Positions 45,360 to 57,255 of a DNA stretch of 64,000 bases are shown in pieces. Origin of the DNA: Canna indica (lineage: Eukaryota; Streptophyta; Magnoliopsida; Zingiberales; Cannaceae); NCBI GenBank assembly GCA_034359265.1, contig CP136890.1, positions 32,840,501-32,904,500 on the forward strand, read 5' to 3'. Below the pieces are notes generated by a model. It ran no database searches. It was given only the letters and a program-made list of their open reading frames with translations, and was not told the DNA's origin. A program made the position numbers and the translations under genes. Each line of letters begins with the position of its first letter. Within the stretch, counting starts at the first letter, position 1.

Positions 45360-46393
45360 TTTTGCAAAAAAACCCAAAACCTGAAACCAAGACCCGAAAC
45401 CTGAAAAATTAACAAACCAGAAATAAATCAACAAAATAGTAGGTTATCGACAGATCCTCAACCGACCGAGCATCGGCCGAAGATCGACCGGCGGACCCCA
45501 ATGGCTCTATTTTGAGTTGTTGTGTGCAGTTTCACCCAAGCCATAACCATTGTTTCCCTATAAATAAGGGTTCCTAGCCTTCCTTCATGCTTCTAACAAT
45601 TATTGAGACATTATTTGAGATATTAAACCCTAGCTTTATGCTGAAATTTCCTTGACCTTGCCTTGAATTCATCGTTTCACCATCAAAGGCATCAAGAGGG
45701 AGCTAGGAATCATTGTTTGGAGCTAAGTGTTGCATTGTTTGTTTATTTGTTCCAATATTATTGTATTTTGTGCTTCATTTCATTGTATTTGGAAGTTGTG
45801 TATTTGGAGCTAAGTGTTACTAGGTTTGTTTGATTAGGTGATTGCCTTGGTTGTAACACATAAGTCCACCAGTGTAAACTTAGTTACTAGGATTAGTTGT
45901 GTTGTCTTTTAGGGTTTGAGGTGTGAGAGTGCTCTCGGTGTGAAGGCGTAGACATCTGGGTGTGGAAGTGCCTTCGGTGTGAGAGCAGAGACTATCCAAT
46001 GGAAAGGTCCTCAATTGTAAGGAAACACTTTAATCTAGTAAAGTTAAGTTGGAAATCAAGCAAGGAGTACTTAGGTAGTGGAGTAGAGAAGGGTCTCAAA
46101 CCACTATAAATTTATCTTGTTAGCATTGCCATTGTTTGAGCATGATTAGCTTGTTCCTCTTATTGATTATCATATTGCTAAATCACTTACTTTGCCTAAC
46201 TTGATAAATTCACGTAGTATCAAAGTGTTGATAAACTACTTGAGTGTTTAGTTTTGGTTTATATATTTATCATTTGATTCCGCATTAACTCGTGTTTGCC
46301 TAAAGTTGTAAGAAATTCTTAAAATTGGAATTATGTAAAAGATTAGTATAACACGCTATTCACCTGCCTCTAGTATAGGCCATTCGCCCGACA
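45360..46393 (+). repeat. Partial Sirevirus-like LTR (copy C)
   Basis: It aligns with the 3' two thirds of the LTR family from 'gcaaaaaaacccaaaacctgaaacc' to the end '...ctctagtataggccattcgcccgaca'. The 5' end is missing at the junction with MULE-side DNA and no TSD is recognised. Confidence 0.75.
45559..45566 (+). promoter_or_regulatory. TATA box, LTR copy C
   Basis: TATAAATA at the place conserved with copy D (49240). Confidence 0.45.
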
Positions 46394-46583
46394 CAAGTAT
46401 ATCTCGAATTCAATTCTTTACAAACACACCTCGAATACATCCTTACTTGAGCGTCAAAGTGTCTTTGCAGATCACCCCAGAGCCGCACCCAGCCAGGAGT
46501 TAGGAAGACTTGTAGCATCTCCGATCTCAGGCGAAAACATTTGGCGCCCACCATCGGGTCGAGTAAATCTTACTTTCCCCACC

Positions 46584-47645
46584 ATGGTTTATACCCGAAG
46601 TCAAGCCAACGTCGCTGCCAGCAATCAGTAATAGCCTAGAAACAATGTCCCACCACTGTTGTGCAATGCCAACGCGGCCAGGAACGACGCTCCGGTCGGC
46701 ACCAATCCGACCATGGAAGAATTACAACGTATGAGCAGTGATCTTATCGAGCAAAACCAGAGGCTAGAGGCCCAAGTTGATGTACTGACGCAATCAAAAG
46801 AGCAACACCAGACAGAGCACGAGCATCGTTAGTCAGAACGTGAAGGAGATACTTACTGTACAGAGGATGAGATCTCCCATACACAACACTGAAGAGAAGG
46901 AACTAAAGTCACAAAGACAACCAATCACCCTACTGCCGACTCGAGACCGTTCGTTGAACACATCGTGGCAGCTTGTCTCTCAGGTAACATCAAATTGCCG
47001 ACAACTCTCCAACCTTATGATGGCATGAGTGACTGCACCACCCACGTAACAATGTTTAGATCAATGATGCTCCTCAATGGCGCTACTGATCCTTTCCTCC
47101 GCTGAGCTTTTCCTGCATTCTTGGAAAAGGCCACCCTCTTGTGGTTTTCTACTCTCCCTACGGGATCCATCCATAGTTTCTAGCAGATCTCACATGCTTT
47201 CATCAAATATTTTTCCTCGTCCAGAATCTATGCAAAGTTTGAGGACGCCCTAAACTACATCATACAAGGACAATACAAATCGTTGAGGGGGTATCTGACG
47301 AGGTTTAACGCAATGGCCATGGAGATACCCAACATCGACCTCATGTCGAGTTATACTTGGTCAAACATAGTCTGGAGCTAGGACAATTTGCAGATCAGAT
47401 AGCCATCAACAAGCCGAAGACTATATATGGCCGAGTTCCGAGAGCGAGTAGTAGGCTACATGGAGATGGAAGAGCTCAGAGGGGCAAGGAATATTGCCGA
47501 AAGGCAAAAGGTCGCCAAAGCTGAGGACAAATAAGAAAAGCAGTCCGATAAAAAAAGAGAAGGACGAGACCGTCGAGGAAAAGACGATGACAAGAGAAAA
47601 AGATCGCCTCCCCGACCTCATTCTAAGTACCATGAGTACACTCAA
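46584..47645 (+). pseudogene. gypsy Gag (Retrotrans_gag type), decayed
   Basis: ATG 46584 opens MVYTRSQANVAASNQ, then stops at 46629. The gag core reads FVEHIVAACLSGNIKLP, LQPYDGMSD, TMFRSMMLLNGATDPFL, ATLLWFSTLPTGSIHSF and GQYKSLRGYLTRFNAM across 46945-47320, with several stops and frame changes. The C-terminal basic Arg/Lys-rich part ends KRSPPRPHSKYHEYT (about 47600-47640), where the sequence jumps to integrase. Confidence 0.75.
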
Positions 47646-48394
47646 TCCCTTCCCTTCAACAACGGAACAACTCAAATACGTAGCTATGGCCATCGATTAC
47701 TTCACCAAATGGATAGAAGTTGAGCCCTTGGCCTCAATCGCCACATAAAAGATCATGAAGTTTGTCTAGAAGAAGATCATTTGTAGATACGACATACCGG
47801 GGAACTAGTCAGTGATAATGGCACTCAATTCTCGGACTAGAGGTTCAAGGAATTCTGCTAAGATCTCGGCATCCGTCAACTCTTCTCTTTAGTGGAACAT
47901 ACCCAGACCATCGAGTTAGCCAAACCAACCAACAAAGTAATCCTCACATGGCTCAAGAAGAAATTCGACAAAGTGAAAGGACATTGAGCCGAAGAGCCAT
48001 TGAAAGTCCTATGGGGTTACAATACAACGACACAGTCAACCACTCACGAGATTCTTTACAGGCTCATTTTTAGAACTAAAGGCATGATTTCAGTAGAAAT
48101 CCTAGATCTAAGTCTGTGGAGGGCGATCTTCGACGAGCATGACAACGTACACGGTGGCTCAGGAAACTGAACTTGACCTCATCGAAGAGGAAAGGGAACT
48201 TGCTCAGATCAAAGAGCCATGAAGCTCATAGTAGCTCACAAATACAATAGGCATGTCTGGTCGAGGAGTTTCAATGAAGACAACCTGGTGCTAAGGAAGA
48301 TCGAGTCCCAAAGGAAGTCAATTGGGAAGGAAAGCTAGTCCCGAACTGGAAAGGACCATATAGAGTCACAAGATCGCCCCAAATTGGGAATGAC

Positions 48395-49988
48395 TGTTGG
48401 CCTAAGGTTTTCAACCTTAGTCTTAATCTCAGTTTTGATGATAACAAATATGGAATAAATGATTTCATGAAGAGTTATTTTTAGGCTCCATATCGGTTAG
48501 CGCTCGACGTCCCCGATCAGAAAATCGGAGAAATCGAAGAAATCAGCAAGGACACTCGTCGACGCTCAAGATTCTTCGGGAAGTTAGAGTTTAGGTTTAG
48601 GGTGTCTAGAATATGTTGTAAATCCTCATGATGATGCAAAGAACCCAAAATACCAAACCCGAACCCCAAAACATGAAAAACCAGAAAATTAGAAAACGAC
48701 ATTGGAATTCACTAAGCCTAGTGAGCTCCTTGGAGGGTTATATGACCTAGATATTTTCTTGGCACCAAAAATACCGATAATTGTTCCTTCGGTAAAAACT
48801 AGATAACGAGATATTTTTAAGAAATTTTTGGAAGCCTTTAACATACCCATATTTGACCCGGGAGATTACAAAATTTTTGTTTTTCGAAAATTTGTACTAG
48901 ACCCCAAAAGTTAGATTTTGATTCTTAAGGATTTTGATTTTTTTAGATATGTTTATTGAATCCAAATAGGGGTAATGCTTATATAATATTTTTGTTTTAA
49001 AGTTATTAAAAAATGTTATATAAGTAGACTTAGCGAAGACCGAACCCCAGAAATGAACAAACGAGCAGAAAAATTAGCCAAAACCAAGTAGTCTGCCCAA
49101 TTTCGATCGATCAGTCGGTCGATTGAATGTTGCCAGAAATTGGCAGTGGGCATTCTGTCGCTCGACCTACGATCGGACGGCAAAAATGACTAGTTTTCTA
49201 GTAATTGAGTTGGCTATTTTATGTCAACTCCTCAAGGCTTATAAATAGAAGCCTTAGCAAGCCTTCCACCTCTCTTCTAACATACCTTGACTCATATTTT
49301 GATAATCCTTGAGCTTGATTGAACCACCATTCTTGAAAACCCTAGCTTTGATATCTCAACTCCTTGAGTAAGCCTTGACTTCATTGATTCACCATCAAAG
49401 GTATCAAGAGGAAGTTAGGAAACTTTGGTTGGAGCTAAGTATTTGTTGTATCATTTATTTGCTCCATTATTTATGTATTTTATTGTTTATTTCATTGTAT
49501 TTAAGCTTGTGTAAACCAAGGTTGCTAGGTTGATTGAGTTGGTGGTTGCCTTGGTGTTAAGGCTTAAATCCACCGGTGTAAACGTAGTTTACTAGGATTA
49601 GTTGAGTTATCCTTAGGTTGAGGTGGGAGAGTGCTCTCCGTCGAAAAGCAGGATACTTCCGGGTGTGGAAGTACCTTCGATTTGAGAGCGGAGACTTTTC
49701 GGTGTCAAGTCCTCATTATAAGAAAACTAATTAATCTAGTTAAACTAATTAGGAAATCCTAAGCGCAGTGCTTAGGTTGTGGAGTAGGCATTGGGGCCGA
49801 ACCACTATAAATCATTGTGTTAACATTGTCTCTTTTGTGTTTGCTTAATTGCCTTACTTATTGCTTCCGCATTTAATATTAGAATTGTGAATTGCCTAAG
49901 TTGTAAAAAATGATTAAAATCGAATTTAGGCAAAAAGATTAGTAAACACACTATTCATCCCCCCTCTAGTGTGGCCATTTCACCAACA
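48395..49988 (+). repeat. Solo Sirevirus-like LTR (copy D)
   Basis: 1594 bp, TGTTGGCCTAAGG... to ...TTTCACCAACA. The flanks are ATGAC and ATAAC, a 5-bp TSD with one G-to-A difference. It lies inside a gypsy integrase, and joining the flanks gives a continuous coding context. Confidence 0.88.
49240..49247 (+). promoter_or_regulatory. TATA box, LTR copy D
   Basis: TATAAATA about 845 bp into the LTR, matching the position in copy C. Confidence 0.45.
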
Positions 49989-50092
49989 ATAACCATACAG
50001 AGTCACCTGGTGCGTACAAGATCGCTGAACTCTCTAGGTGGAAACTGCCACGCTCGTGGAATGCCGCCTCCCTACGAATCTACTACAGCTAA

Positions 50093-51064
50093 GTCCAGCA
50101 CCCTTAAATTATTTATGGTCAATTCACTCTCTTTCCTTCATTAGGTTTTTCCCACATGATTTTCTAACAAAGGTTTTAACGAGGCATAACCGTGCATAGG
50201 GCGAGCACTCAGCTCGGTGGGATCAGATGTATAATTAGAATGTTTATTCAATGAAGCTTTTTTCTTTCACATATGTTCATGTCGAGATAACTGTCTCCGC
50301 TTCGATGCTAAAAAGACCTAGTCCTACTCTACACATGTGTCCCCCTCGACACTAAACATGATTCTTGGCCCGTAATGTGGCCTCCGACTCTAAATGAGAT
50401 CGGCCTCGACATCCTTTCTCTGCATTCTTCCTGACCTTAAATGGGGTCATCGGCCCTAAATGCGGCCTTTGACTCTAAATGAGATCGGCGTCGACATGCT
50501 TCCTTGGTGTTCTTCTCAACCCTAAATGTGGCCCTTCGCCCTAAATGCAACCTCTGACTCTAAATGAGATCAACCTTGGCTCTAAATGAGCTCGCCTCGA
50601 CCCTACCGGCCTCTGGCTCTGAATGGAATCGGCCTCGGCACTAAATGAGCTCGTCTCGACCCATAATGTGGTCCTCGACCCTAAATACGACCTCTAACTC
50701 TAAACGCGATCGACTTCAAAGGAATTCGAATTCGTCCAAAGTGTAGTTCTCGAGCGACTACCGATTAGGAAACGTCGGCTAGGCAAAATCGAGACAGACA
50801 TAAGTATGGTCAATGACCCTAAATGTAGCCTCTGATCCTAAATGGGATCAACCTCAAATGCGCTTGAAATCGACCTAAGTACAGTACTTGGACATAAGTG
50901 CGAGTGGCTACCGACTAAATGATGTAAGCTAAGTGACAACGAAGAGGTCCAAAGTGCTAGTAGCTATTGGCTATGTAAGTCTGCATCCATTGGACCTAGT
51001 CCACAACAAACAAGCAAGACACGAACAAAATCAAGCAATACTTTACAAACAGAAATAAGCAATG
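50093..51064. repeat. gypsy 3' zone with 'ctaaatgagatcggcctcgac' minisatellite
   Basis: About a dozen irregular units such as 'gactctaaatgagatcggc' and 'ccctaaatgcggcct' from 50345 to 50860. Tandem repeats between pol and 3' LTR are common in Tat/Ogre-type elements. No coding domain. Confidence 0.7.
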
Positions 51065-51990
51065 TGTTGGTGTTTGACTTATGTTTTGTTGGCTATATTT
51101 GGCAAAAGGAATAACACAGTTAAAGTCCCAATTATAAAGGAATAACACAGAAATTAATACTGCTGTGATGATGCCTTTTTATTTTCTGATATTATTGTTG
51201 AGATTATTGATGATTATTGAATAGTTATTATTGTCTTAATATTCATCTCTTTAATTTTCTGATCATTGAAGATGGGGGTGTGTTTATTCACTAATGAGTT
51301 GGGCGGTTTTTCATTGATGAGCTCGGCAATTTTTTTGAAACTTTTATGGCCAAATCATTATGCTATATTATGGATGACCGTTGAGTATTGAAGCTCATGA
51401 AATTAAGATCTTTGGTTAAATGACTTTTATGCGGATTGATTGGCTTTATATATATATATAAAGGAAGAGATGAGATAAGATGTAGCTCTCCTGTGTGCGC
51501 AAATAGAGTTGCCAGTTATATGAGGAGTTGAGACTGTTGAGTGTGTGGATGGCAACAAACTTCTTCAATTATCTTCAAGTCTAGATGGAGTTGGGTTGTT
51601 AACTCACTATGATGCAGAGACTGTGTGGAGGACAGAACTCTATGATTGAGTTGTAATAGAGAGGCAAGTTGGTTAGTACTTGCAATAGCAAATAGTTTGA
51701 TTGTTATTTCCAGTTCACTTTAGTACTAATAGTTGAATTTCGGAGTGTGAAATCTTGGAACTAATATTGTACTTTGTTGATAGTGAATTGGGCATCTATC
51801 CGATGAGGGCCCCGTAGATTTGGTGACAAATTTGTCACTGAAGTGTGTAAACAATTCCTTATGTTTGCGTGTTTTCTTGTGGTTATTTTATTTGTTACTT
51901 ACACTATTTTTGAAGACAGATGCAATAATAGTTGCAACTTCCAGTGTAACTGTCCATTAACATAAAGCTCCCTTAGAGACTATCATGTCA
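51065..51990 (+). repeat. 5' LTR of element E
   Basis: TGTTGGTGTTTGACTTATG... to ...TATCATGTCA, about 926 bp, ending 2 bp before the PBS. Its 3' portion (about 51785-51890) is homologous in reverse orientation to 63880-63990. Confidence 0.75.
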
Positions 51991-51992
51991 AT

Positions 51993-52005
51993 TGGTATCA
52001 GAGTG
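51993..52005 (+). other. Primer binding site, element E
   Basis: TGGTATCAGAGTGG, tRNA-Met type. Confidence 0.85.
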
Positions 52006-52064
52006 GTTGTGCTAACCTCTACGAGAACAGATCCTTGAAGTGTCTCTAACCTTTCAACCTCAAG

Positions 52065-53502
52065 ATGGAAGGAATGCCAATGGGACACTCAGTCAATGTG
52101 CCTCCTTTGCAGATAGGAACGAACTATGCTTATTGGAAGGCTCGGATGAGAGCTTTCATCAAATCTTTGGATGATCGTTGCTGGGACACTATTGAGATTG
52201 GATACACTCCTCCCACAACACCTGATGGACTGAGCACAAACCTAAAAGCCAGTATACTGAAGCAAAAATTATTGCAACAAACTATGACAACAAACCCCTT
52301 AATGCTATCTTTAGTGGAGTTGATCCTTCTTAGTTCAAACTAATTTCGGCTTGTACTTTGGAAAAGTAGGCCTGGGAAATTTTAGAAACTACTCATGCAG
52401 GATCCCTGATGCTTCCAAAGTTGAAATCATCATCAACAGATTTGAGAATCTAAAGATGGGAGAAGATGAAAGCATTCAAGACTTCCATGGGCGTGTCAAA
52501 GATCTTATGAACAATGCAACCAATCTTGCAAAATCATTTTCAAAAGAAAAAGTTATAAGAAAAGTTCTTAGATCTATGCCTTCAAAATTTGATATGAAAG
52601 TTGCAGCTATTAGTGAAGTTCATGACCCATCAACTATAACTCTTGATACGTTGATGGAAAACTGGAAACATATGAGTTAGAACTCTCAGAAAAATACTCT
52701 CACAATGAGAAGAAGGAAAACCTTGCCTTCACTGCCATTGAGGATGAGGTTAAGTCCGAAGAGTGTTTTGAAGATGAGATGGATGTTGTCTTTGCTCTCA
52801 TGACGAAGAACTTCAAAATATTTCTAAGAGCCAAGAATAAGTAAAATTAGAACACACAGTTGCAATCAGAGTTCCAATCACTGTTTCTACCGACAGGTTC
52901 AAACAGTTCAAAGTCAAAATTTTCTACAAGAGAAAATAGAAGAAGTCAGTCTTCTGCACTTAAAAATGATTTAAGACGAAAAATCAAAGGTATTAAATGT
53001 TTTGAATGTCAAGGATATGGTTATGTAAGATACGAATGCCCTAATCTTCAAAAGAAGCTCAAGAAGTCTTTCACTGTCACCTGGAGTAATGATGATGAGA
53101 AAGATGACCCTGAAGAATATGAGAAACAGTCAGGCAATTTTGTAGCATTCACAACAAGTATTGGTGACTCACATAGAACTTCAGAAAGCTCAGATGAAAA
53201 AGATGATCACAATAGAGTTCAATGTGCTGACAGTCTTGAGGAAGCTTACCACGAGATGTTTGATAAATGGGTTGAAGTAGCAAAGCTGAATAAATCTCTC
53301 AGTAATCAAATTAAGTTGTTGACTAAAGAAAAGAGATATTCTGAGCAGAAAATTCAAGATCTTCAAACTCAAATTGTAGAAAAAGAAGAGAAAGAATCCA
53401 AGTTGTTTGAAGAACTTGAAAAGGTAAAAAAGGAAGTTAGAATAATAAATTCTAGTGGCACTTTTAATGAAATTTTAATTGCAGGAAAATACCCTTATAA
53501 TT
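52065..53502 (+). pseudogene. SIRE-like Gag of element E
   Basis: ATG 52065 opens MEGMPMGHSVNVPPLQIGTN followed by YAYWKARMRAFIKSLDDRCW, then after frame changes FENLKMGEDESIQDFHGRVK and VLRSMPSKFDMKVAAISEVH (52440-52620), ENLAFTAIEDE (about 52720), the zinc knuckle CFECQGYGYVRYECPN (about 53000; the usual GH pair is replaced) and a long coiled coil ending near 53502. A coiled coil after the knuckle is a Sirevirus gag trait. At least three frame interruptions. Confidence 0.85.
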
Positions 53503-53782
53503 AGAATGGACTGGGATACACTGGTCCATCCTAGCTACAACCATAGTCTCAACTGCCTATTCAACTAAGGTACATATAAAAAGGTCCTTCAAGTCGAAAA
53601 TAGCCAACTGCAAGAAGAAGTCAGAGTGTGCTCATATGCTATTATTGCAAATGCAAAGGATACATTATAGCAAACTGCTTGAAACTCTCAAACAAATTGA
53701 GAAGAAAGGATCATGTTAAATTCCCAAGGTAGAAAGTTAAAAAAAATTAAGGAAGGGTGATCTAAACTGTCATGTTGCTTTT

Positions 53783-55276
53783 ATGTCAAAACCTGTTTCT
53801 TCTCTTGGTTCTTGCTATTTCGACAGTGATTGTTCTCAGCACATGACAGGAGGTCCAGATAATCTAAAGGATATTCAAAAATATGGAGGAACAATTGTTA
53901 CCTTTGGAGATGGAGGACATGAAAATATTATAGGAGTTGGAACTCTTAATGTCCTAGGACAACTGCTACAAAATAGCATATTCATCTACTTGTTATTCTG
54001 TTATTTTATCTGACATTAACTTGTAGCATCGATGGCTAGGCCATGTTAATTAAAAAGACCTCAAGAATCATGTAAATGGTGGAACAATTAGAGGAATTCC
54101 TAAACTGATTGGAAAACCTGAAGCTTTTTGTGGCCCATATCAAGAAGGAAAGCAACCAAGACAGTCTCATCACCCATTACAAATGGTAAGTACATCAAGA
54201 CCTTCGGAGCTTCTTCATCTAGACCTCGTTGGTCCTATGCAAATTGAAAGTATTGGAGGTAAAAAATATGTTCTTGTCTGTGTTGATGATTTCTCACGTT
54301 TTACCTGGACATAATTTTAAAGGAAGAAGTCAAGCACCTTTAGCAATTTTAAAACTCTATGCTTGAGACTTCAAAATGAACAGAAACTACCTATAATGAA
54401 GGTAATCAGAATAATGAGTGATCATAGAAGGGAATTTGAAAATATTTCATTCTCTGAATTCTGTGATGAGAATGAAATCCTTCATGAGTTCTCAGCTCCA
54501 AAGACTCCTTAGAAGAATTGTGTGGTTGAGAGAAAGAACCGCACAATCCAGGAGATGGCTCGTGTAATGCTCAACTCCAAGCACATTTTTGAGAGATTCT
54601 GGGCTGAAGCCATCAACACATCTTCTACATCATCAATCGAGTTTATTTCAGACCAACATCTAATAAAACTCCATATGAATTATGGAAAGGAAGAAAGTCT
54701 AACCTTATATATTTTCATGTTTTTGGTAGCAGGTGCTTGGTTCTAAATGATAGGGAGTACCTTGGCAAGATGCAAAACAAGAGTGATGAAGCCATATTCT
54801 TGGGTTATTCTACTAATAGCAAGACCTACCGTGTCTATAACAAACAGACACAAACTATGATGGAGTCAGGAAATGTGAAGATAGATGACTCTCAAATTAG
54901 CCAAACTCTGACCGCTGATGAGAAGGGAGTTACAACTGCTGATAAAATTGCCTAGAACACTACCAAGGTCTCTAATCAGTCAGTTGAAAATGCTGATCCA
55001 ACTAACACTGAGACCGATAGTGAACACGATGATGAAAGTGGTGACACCAAAACTGAAAAACCTATAAAAACTCTCAAAAGTCATCATCTGCAAAATGTGA
55101 TTGGAGATGTAACATAATGGAGTCAATACTAGGAATTAGACAAGAAAAAATAAGCAGGATGTGATCAGGTATTCTTGTTACACTTCAACAGTTGAATCAA
55201 AAAGTGTAAAGGAAGCCTTAAAGGATGAATTTTGGATTTTTGCTATGCAAGAAGAGCTACAACAGTTCATCAAGAA
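53783..55276 (+). pseudogene. Element E protease, integrase and RT start
   Basis: The protease region CYFDSDCSQHMTGGPDNLKD (53812) has DSD in place of catalytic DSG. GAG-pre-integrase follows (HRWLGHVN, about 54030), then integrase ELLHLDLVGPMQIESIGGKK and YVLVCVDDFSRFTW (54208-54310), MSDHRREFEN (54415), VVERKNRTIQEMARVMLNSK (54522) and C-terminal AIFLGYSTNSKTYRVYN (54790). RT begins EALKDEFWIFAMQEELQQFI (55211) and stops at the F insertion. Confidence 0.85.
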
Positions 55277-55281
55277 TGATG

Positions 55282-57187
55282 TGTTGGCCTAAGATTTTTA
55301 ACCTTGGTCTTAATTTCGGTTCGGATGATAACAAACATGGAACTAATATTTTCATAGAGAAATACTTTCATCGAGAAAATATCGGAGAAATTGAAAAATC
55401 AGAAGGACATTGGTCGACGCGCTCGAATTCATCGGAAAGAATAGAGTTTAGATTTAGGGTGTCTAAATCATTTGTAATAATCCGCATCATGAACCAAAGA
55501 TCGAAAAAAACCAAACCCGTAATCTGAAACTTGAACCAAAAAAAAGTATCGCAAAGTACCGATACTTTCTAGTCGGTCGATTGACGATCGACCGCTAGGG
55601 GTTCTGAAGCCACCGAAGGCTTCCGGTCGATGACCGATCGATCGGCCATCAGTCGGCGATCGATCGGTGACCGAGCGGGCGGCGCCAACGATCAGAAAAA
55701 CTCCCATTGCATTATGTGATTTTGTCTCATCTCTTCATAACTTATAAACACAAGCCTTGAGAGCCTTCCTTAGATGTTGTTGAGCCTATTAAGACATCAT
55801 TTGAATCATCTAAGCCTTCATTGAGCCATTCTTTGCAGAAACCCTAGCTTCGATCCTCACATCCTTGATCTTACCTTCAAGCTTTAATCGATTCATCATC
55901 AAGGCATCAAGAGGAGTTAGGATTCGTGGTTGGAGCTAAGTATTTGTGTTGTTGTATTTAGGGTAATTGCCTGAATATATCCTGAACTTTGTACTTTGTG
56001 TCAAATGTATCCTGAACTTTCACTTGACCAAATTGTATCATGAACTATTAAATTTATAACAATTGTATCCCTTCGTTAAAATTTTGTCATCTACTCCGTT
56101 AACTGTGTGACGTGGCTTGCATACGTTGATTAAAATATAATTTTTTATATTTTAACACTTTCTCTATCACCACCTCGTCGGAGAAATCGCCAGACCTTGC
56201 CGGAGAAACCACCAGACCTTGTCAGGGAAATTGTCGAACCTCATTCGTAAACAATTCCAATAGAAAAGGATTCTACGGTGAGGGCCAGCGATTCCTCCGG
56301 CGAGGTCCAATGATTTCTCCAGCGAGGTCCGGCGATTTCTCTGCTGAGGTTCGCCGATTTCTCTGGCGAGGTTCGGTGAGGTATGATGATATCCAGCGGT
56401 TTCTCCAGCATGGTCCGACGTTTCTTCGGCGAGGTCCGGCGAAGTGGTGATGGAGAAAGTGTTAAAATATAAAAATATATCTTTTAATCAATGTGTGCAA
56501 GCCACGTCACTCTATTAACGGAGTAAGTGACAAAATTTTAATGGAGGGATACAATTGATACAAATTTAATAGTTCAGGATATAATTTGGTAAAGTGAAAG
56601 TTCATGATACATTTGAGACAAAGTTCAAAGTTCAGGATATATTCATGTAATTACCCTTGTATTTATAGCTCCATTTACTTGTATTTTTGTGGTTTATTTC
56701 ATTGTATTTGAGTTTGTGCTAGATCTAGAGTGTAGGTCTTAAAATTAGGTGGTAGCCTTGGTACGGTGTTTGAGGTTTAAATCCACCGGTGTAAACGTAG
56801 TTTACTAGGATTGGTTGTGTCATCCTTAGGGTTGAGGTGGGAGAGTACTCTCGATAGAAAGGTGGGATACTTCCGAGTGTGAAAGTGCCTTCGGGTTGAG
56901 AGCGGAGACTCTCCGGTGAAAACGTCATCATTGTAACGAAACAAATTAATCTAGTAAATGTAGTTTGGAAATCCTAATCTACTAGGCATTGGGGCTGAAC
57001 CATTATAAATAATTATGTTTGCATTGCTTCTACTTGTGTTTGCTTAATTATCATATTACTTTGCTTCCGCTTGCTACTCAATCTATAAATTGCCTAAGTA
57101 ATCAAAGAAAAGTTTAAAACCGAAATTAGGCTAAAGTTTAGATAACACACAATTCACCCTCCTCTAGTGTAGGCAATTTCACCAATA
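55282..57187 (+). repeat. 5' LTR of element F (with MITE)
   Basis: TGTTGGCCTAAGATTTTTAA... to ...TTTCACCAATA, followed by the PBS. The palindrome cluster (cggtcgattgacgatcgacc) is at 55570-55680. Interrupted at 55961-56656. Confidence 0.88.
55961..56656. mobile_element. MULE-type MITE with long TIRs
   Basis: 696 bp. The left end GGGTAATTGCCTGAATATAT is mirrored at the right end, with roughly 170 bp of inverted similarity. The 9-bp TSD TTGTATTTA (55952-55960 and 56657-56665) is exact and its removal restores the LTR text. The centre has repeats of 'ggcgaggtccggcgatttctc'. No ORF of note. Confidence 0.92.
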
Positions 57188-57190
57188 TTT

Positions 57191-57204
57191 TGGTATCAGA
57201 GCAG
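57191..57204 (+). other. Primer binding site, element F
   Basis: TGGTATCAGAGCAGG, tRNA-Met type. Confidence 0.88.
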
Positions 57205-57255
57205 GTCGTAGATTGAGATTTCACCATCTCCTCTACATCTTGCCTCGATCCAAAA

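Larger units (their letters stand above)
47646..50092 (+). pseudogene. gypsy integrase, split by solo LTR D
   Basis: YVAMAIDYFTKWIEVEPLAS (about 47680-47740) carries the first catalytic Asp. LVSDNGTQFSD (about 47805) carries the second. The third region is decayed (TNKVILTWLKKKFDKV). NWEGPYRVT-like coding is cut by the LTR insertion at 48395 and resumes after 49988 as PGAYKIAELSRWKLPRSWNA to about 50092. Multiple stops. No RT is present. Confidence 0.75.
46394..51064 (+). mobile_element. Ty3/gypsy Tat-like retrotransposon, internally deleted and interrupted
   Basis: Short LTR remnant (46394-46539), PBS TGGCGCCCACCATCGGG (46542-46558), gag, then integrase without intervening protease-RT-RNase H, split by a solo LTR (48395-49988), integrase C-terminus, and a long repeat-bearing 3' untranslated zone. 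The 3' LTR was not identified; element E begins at 51065. The TGGCGCC-type PBS and the gag family fit the Tat/Athila branch. Confidence 0.75.
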
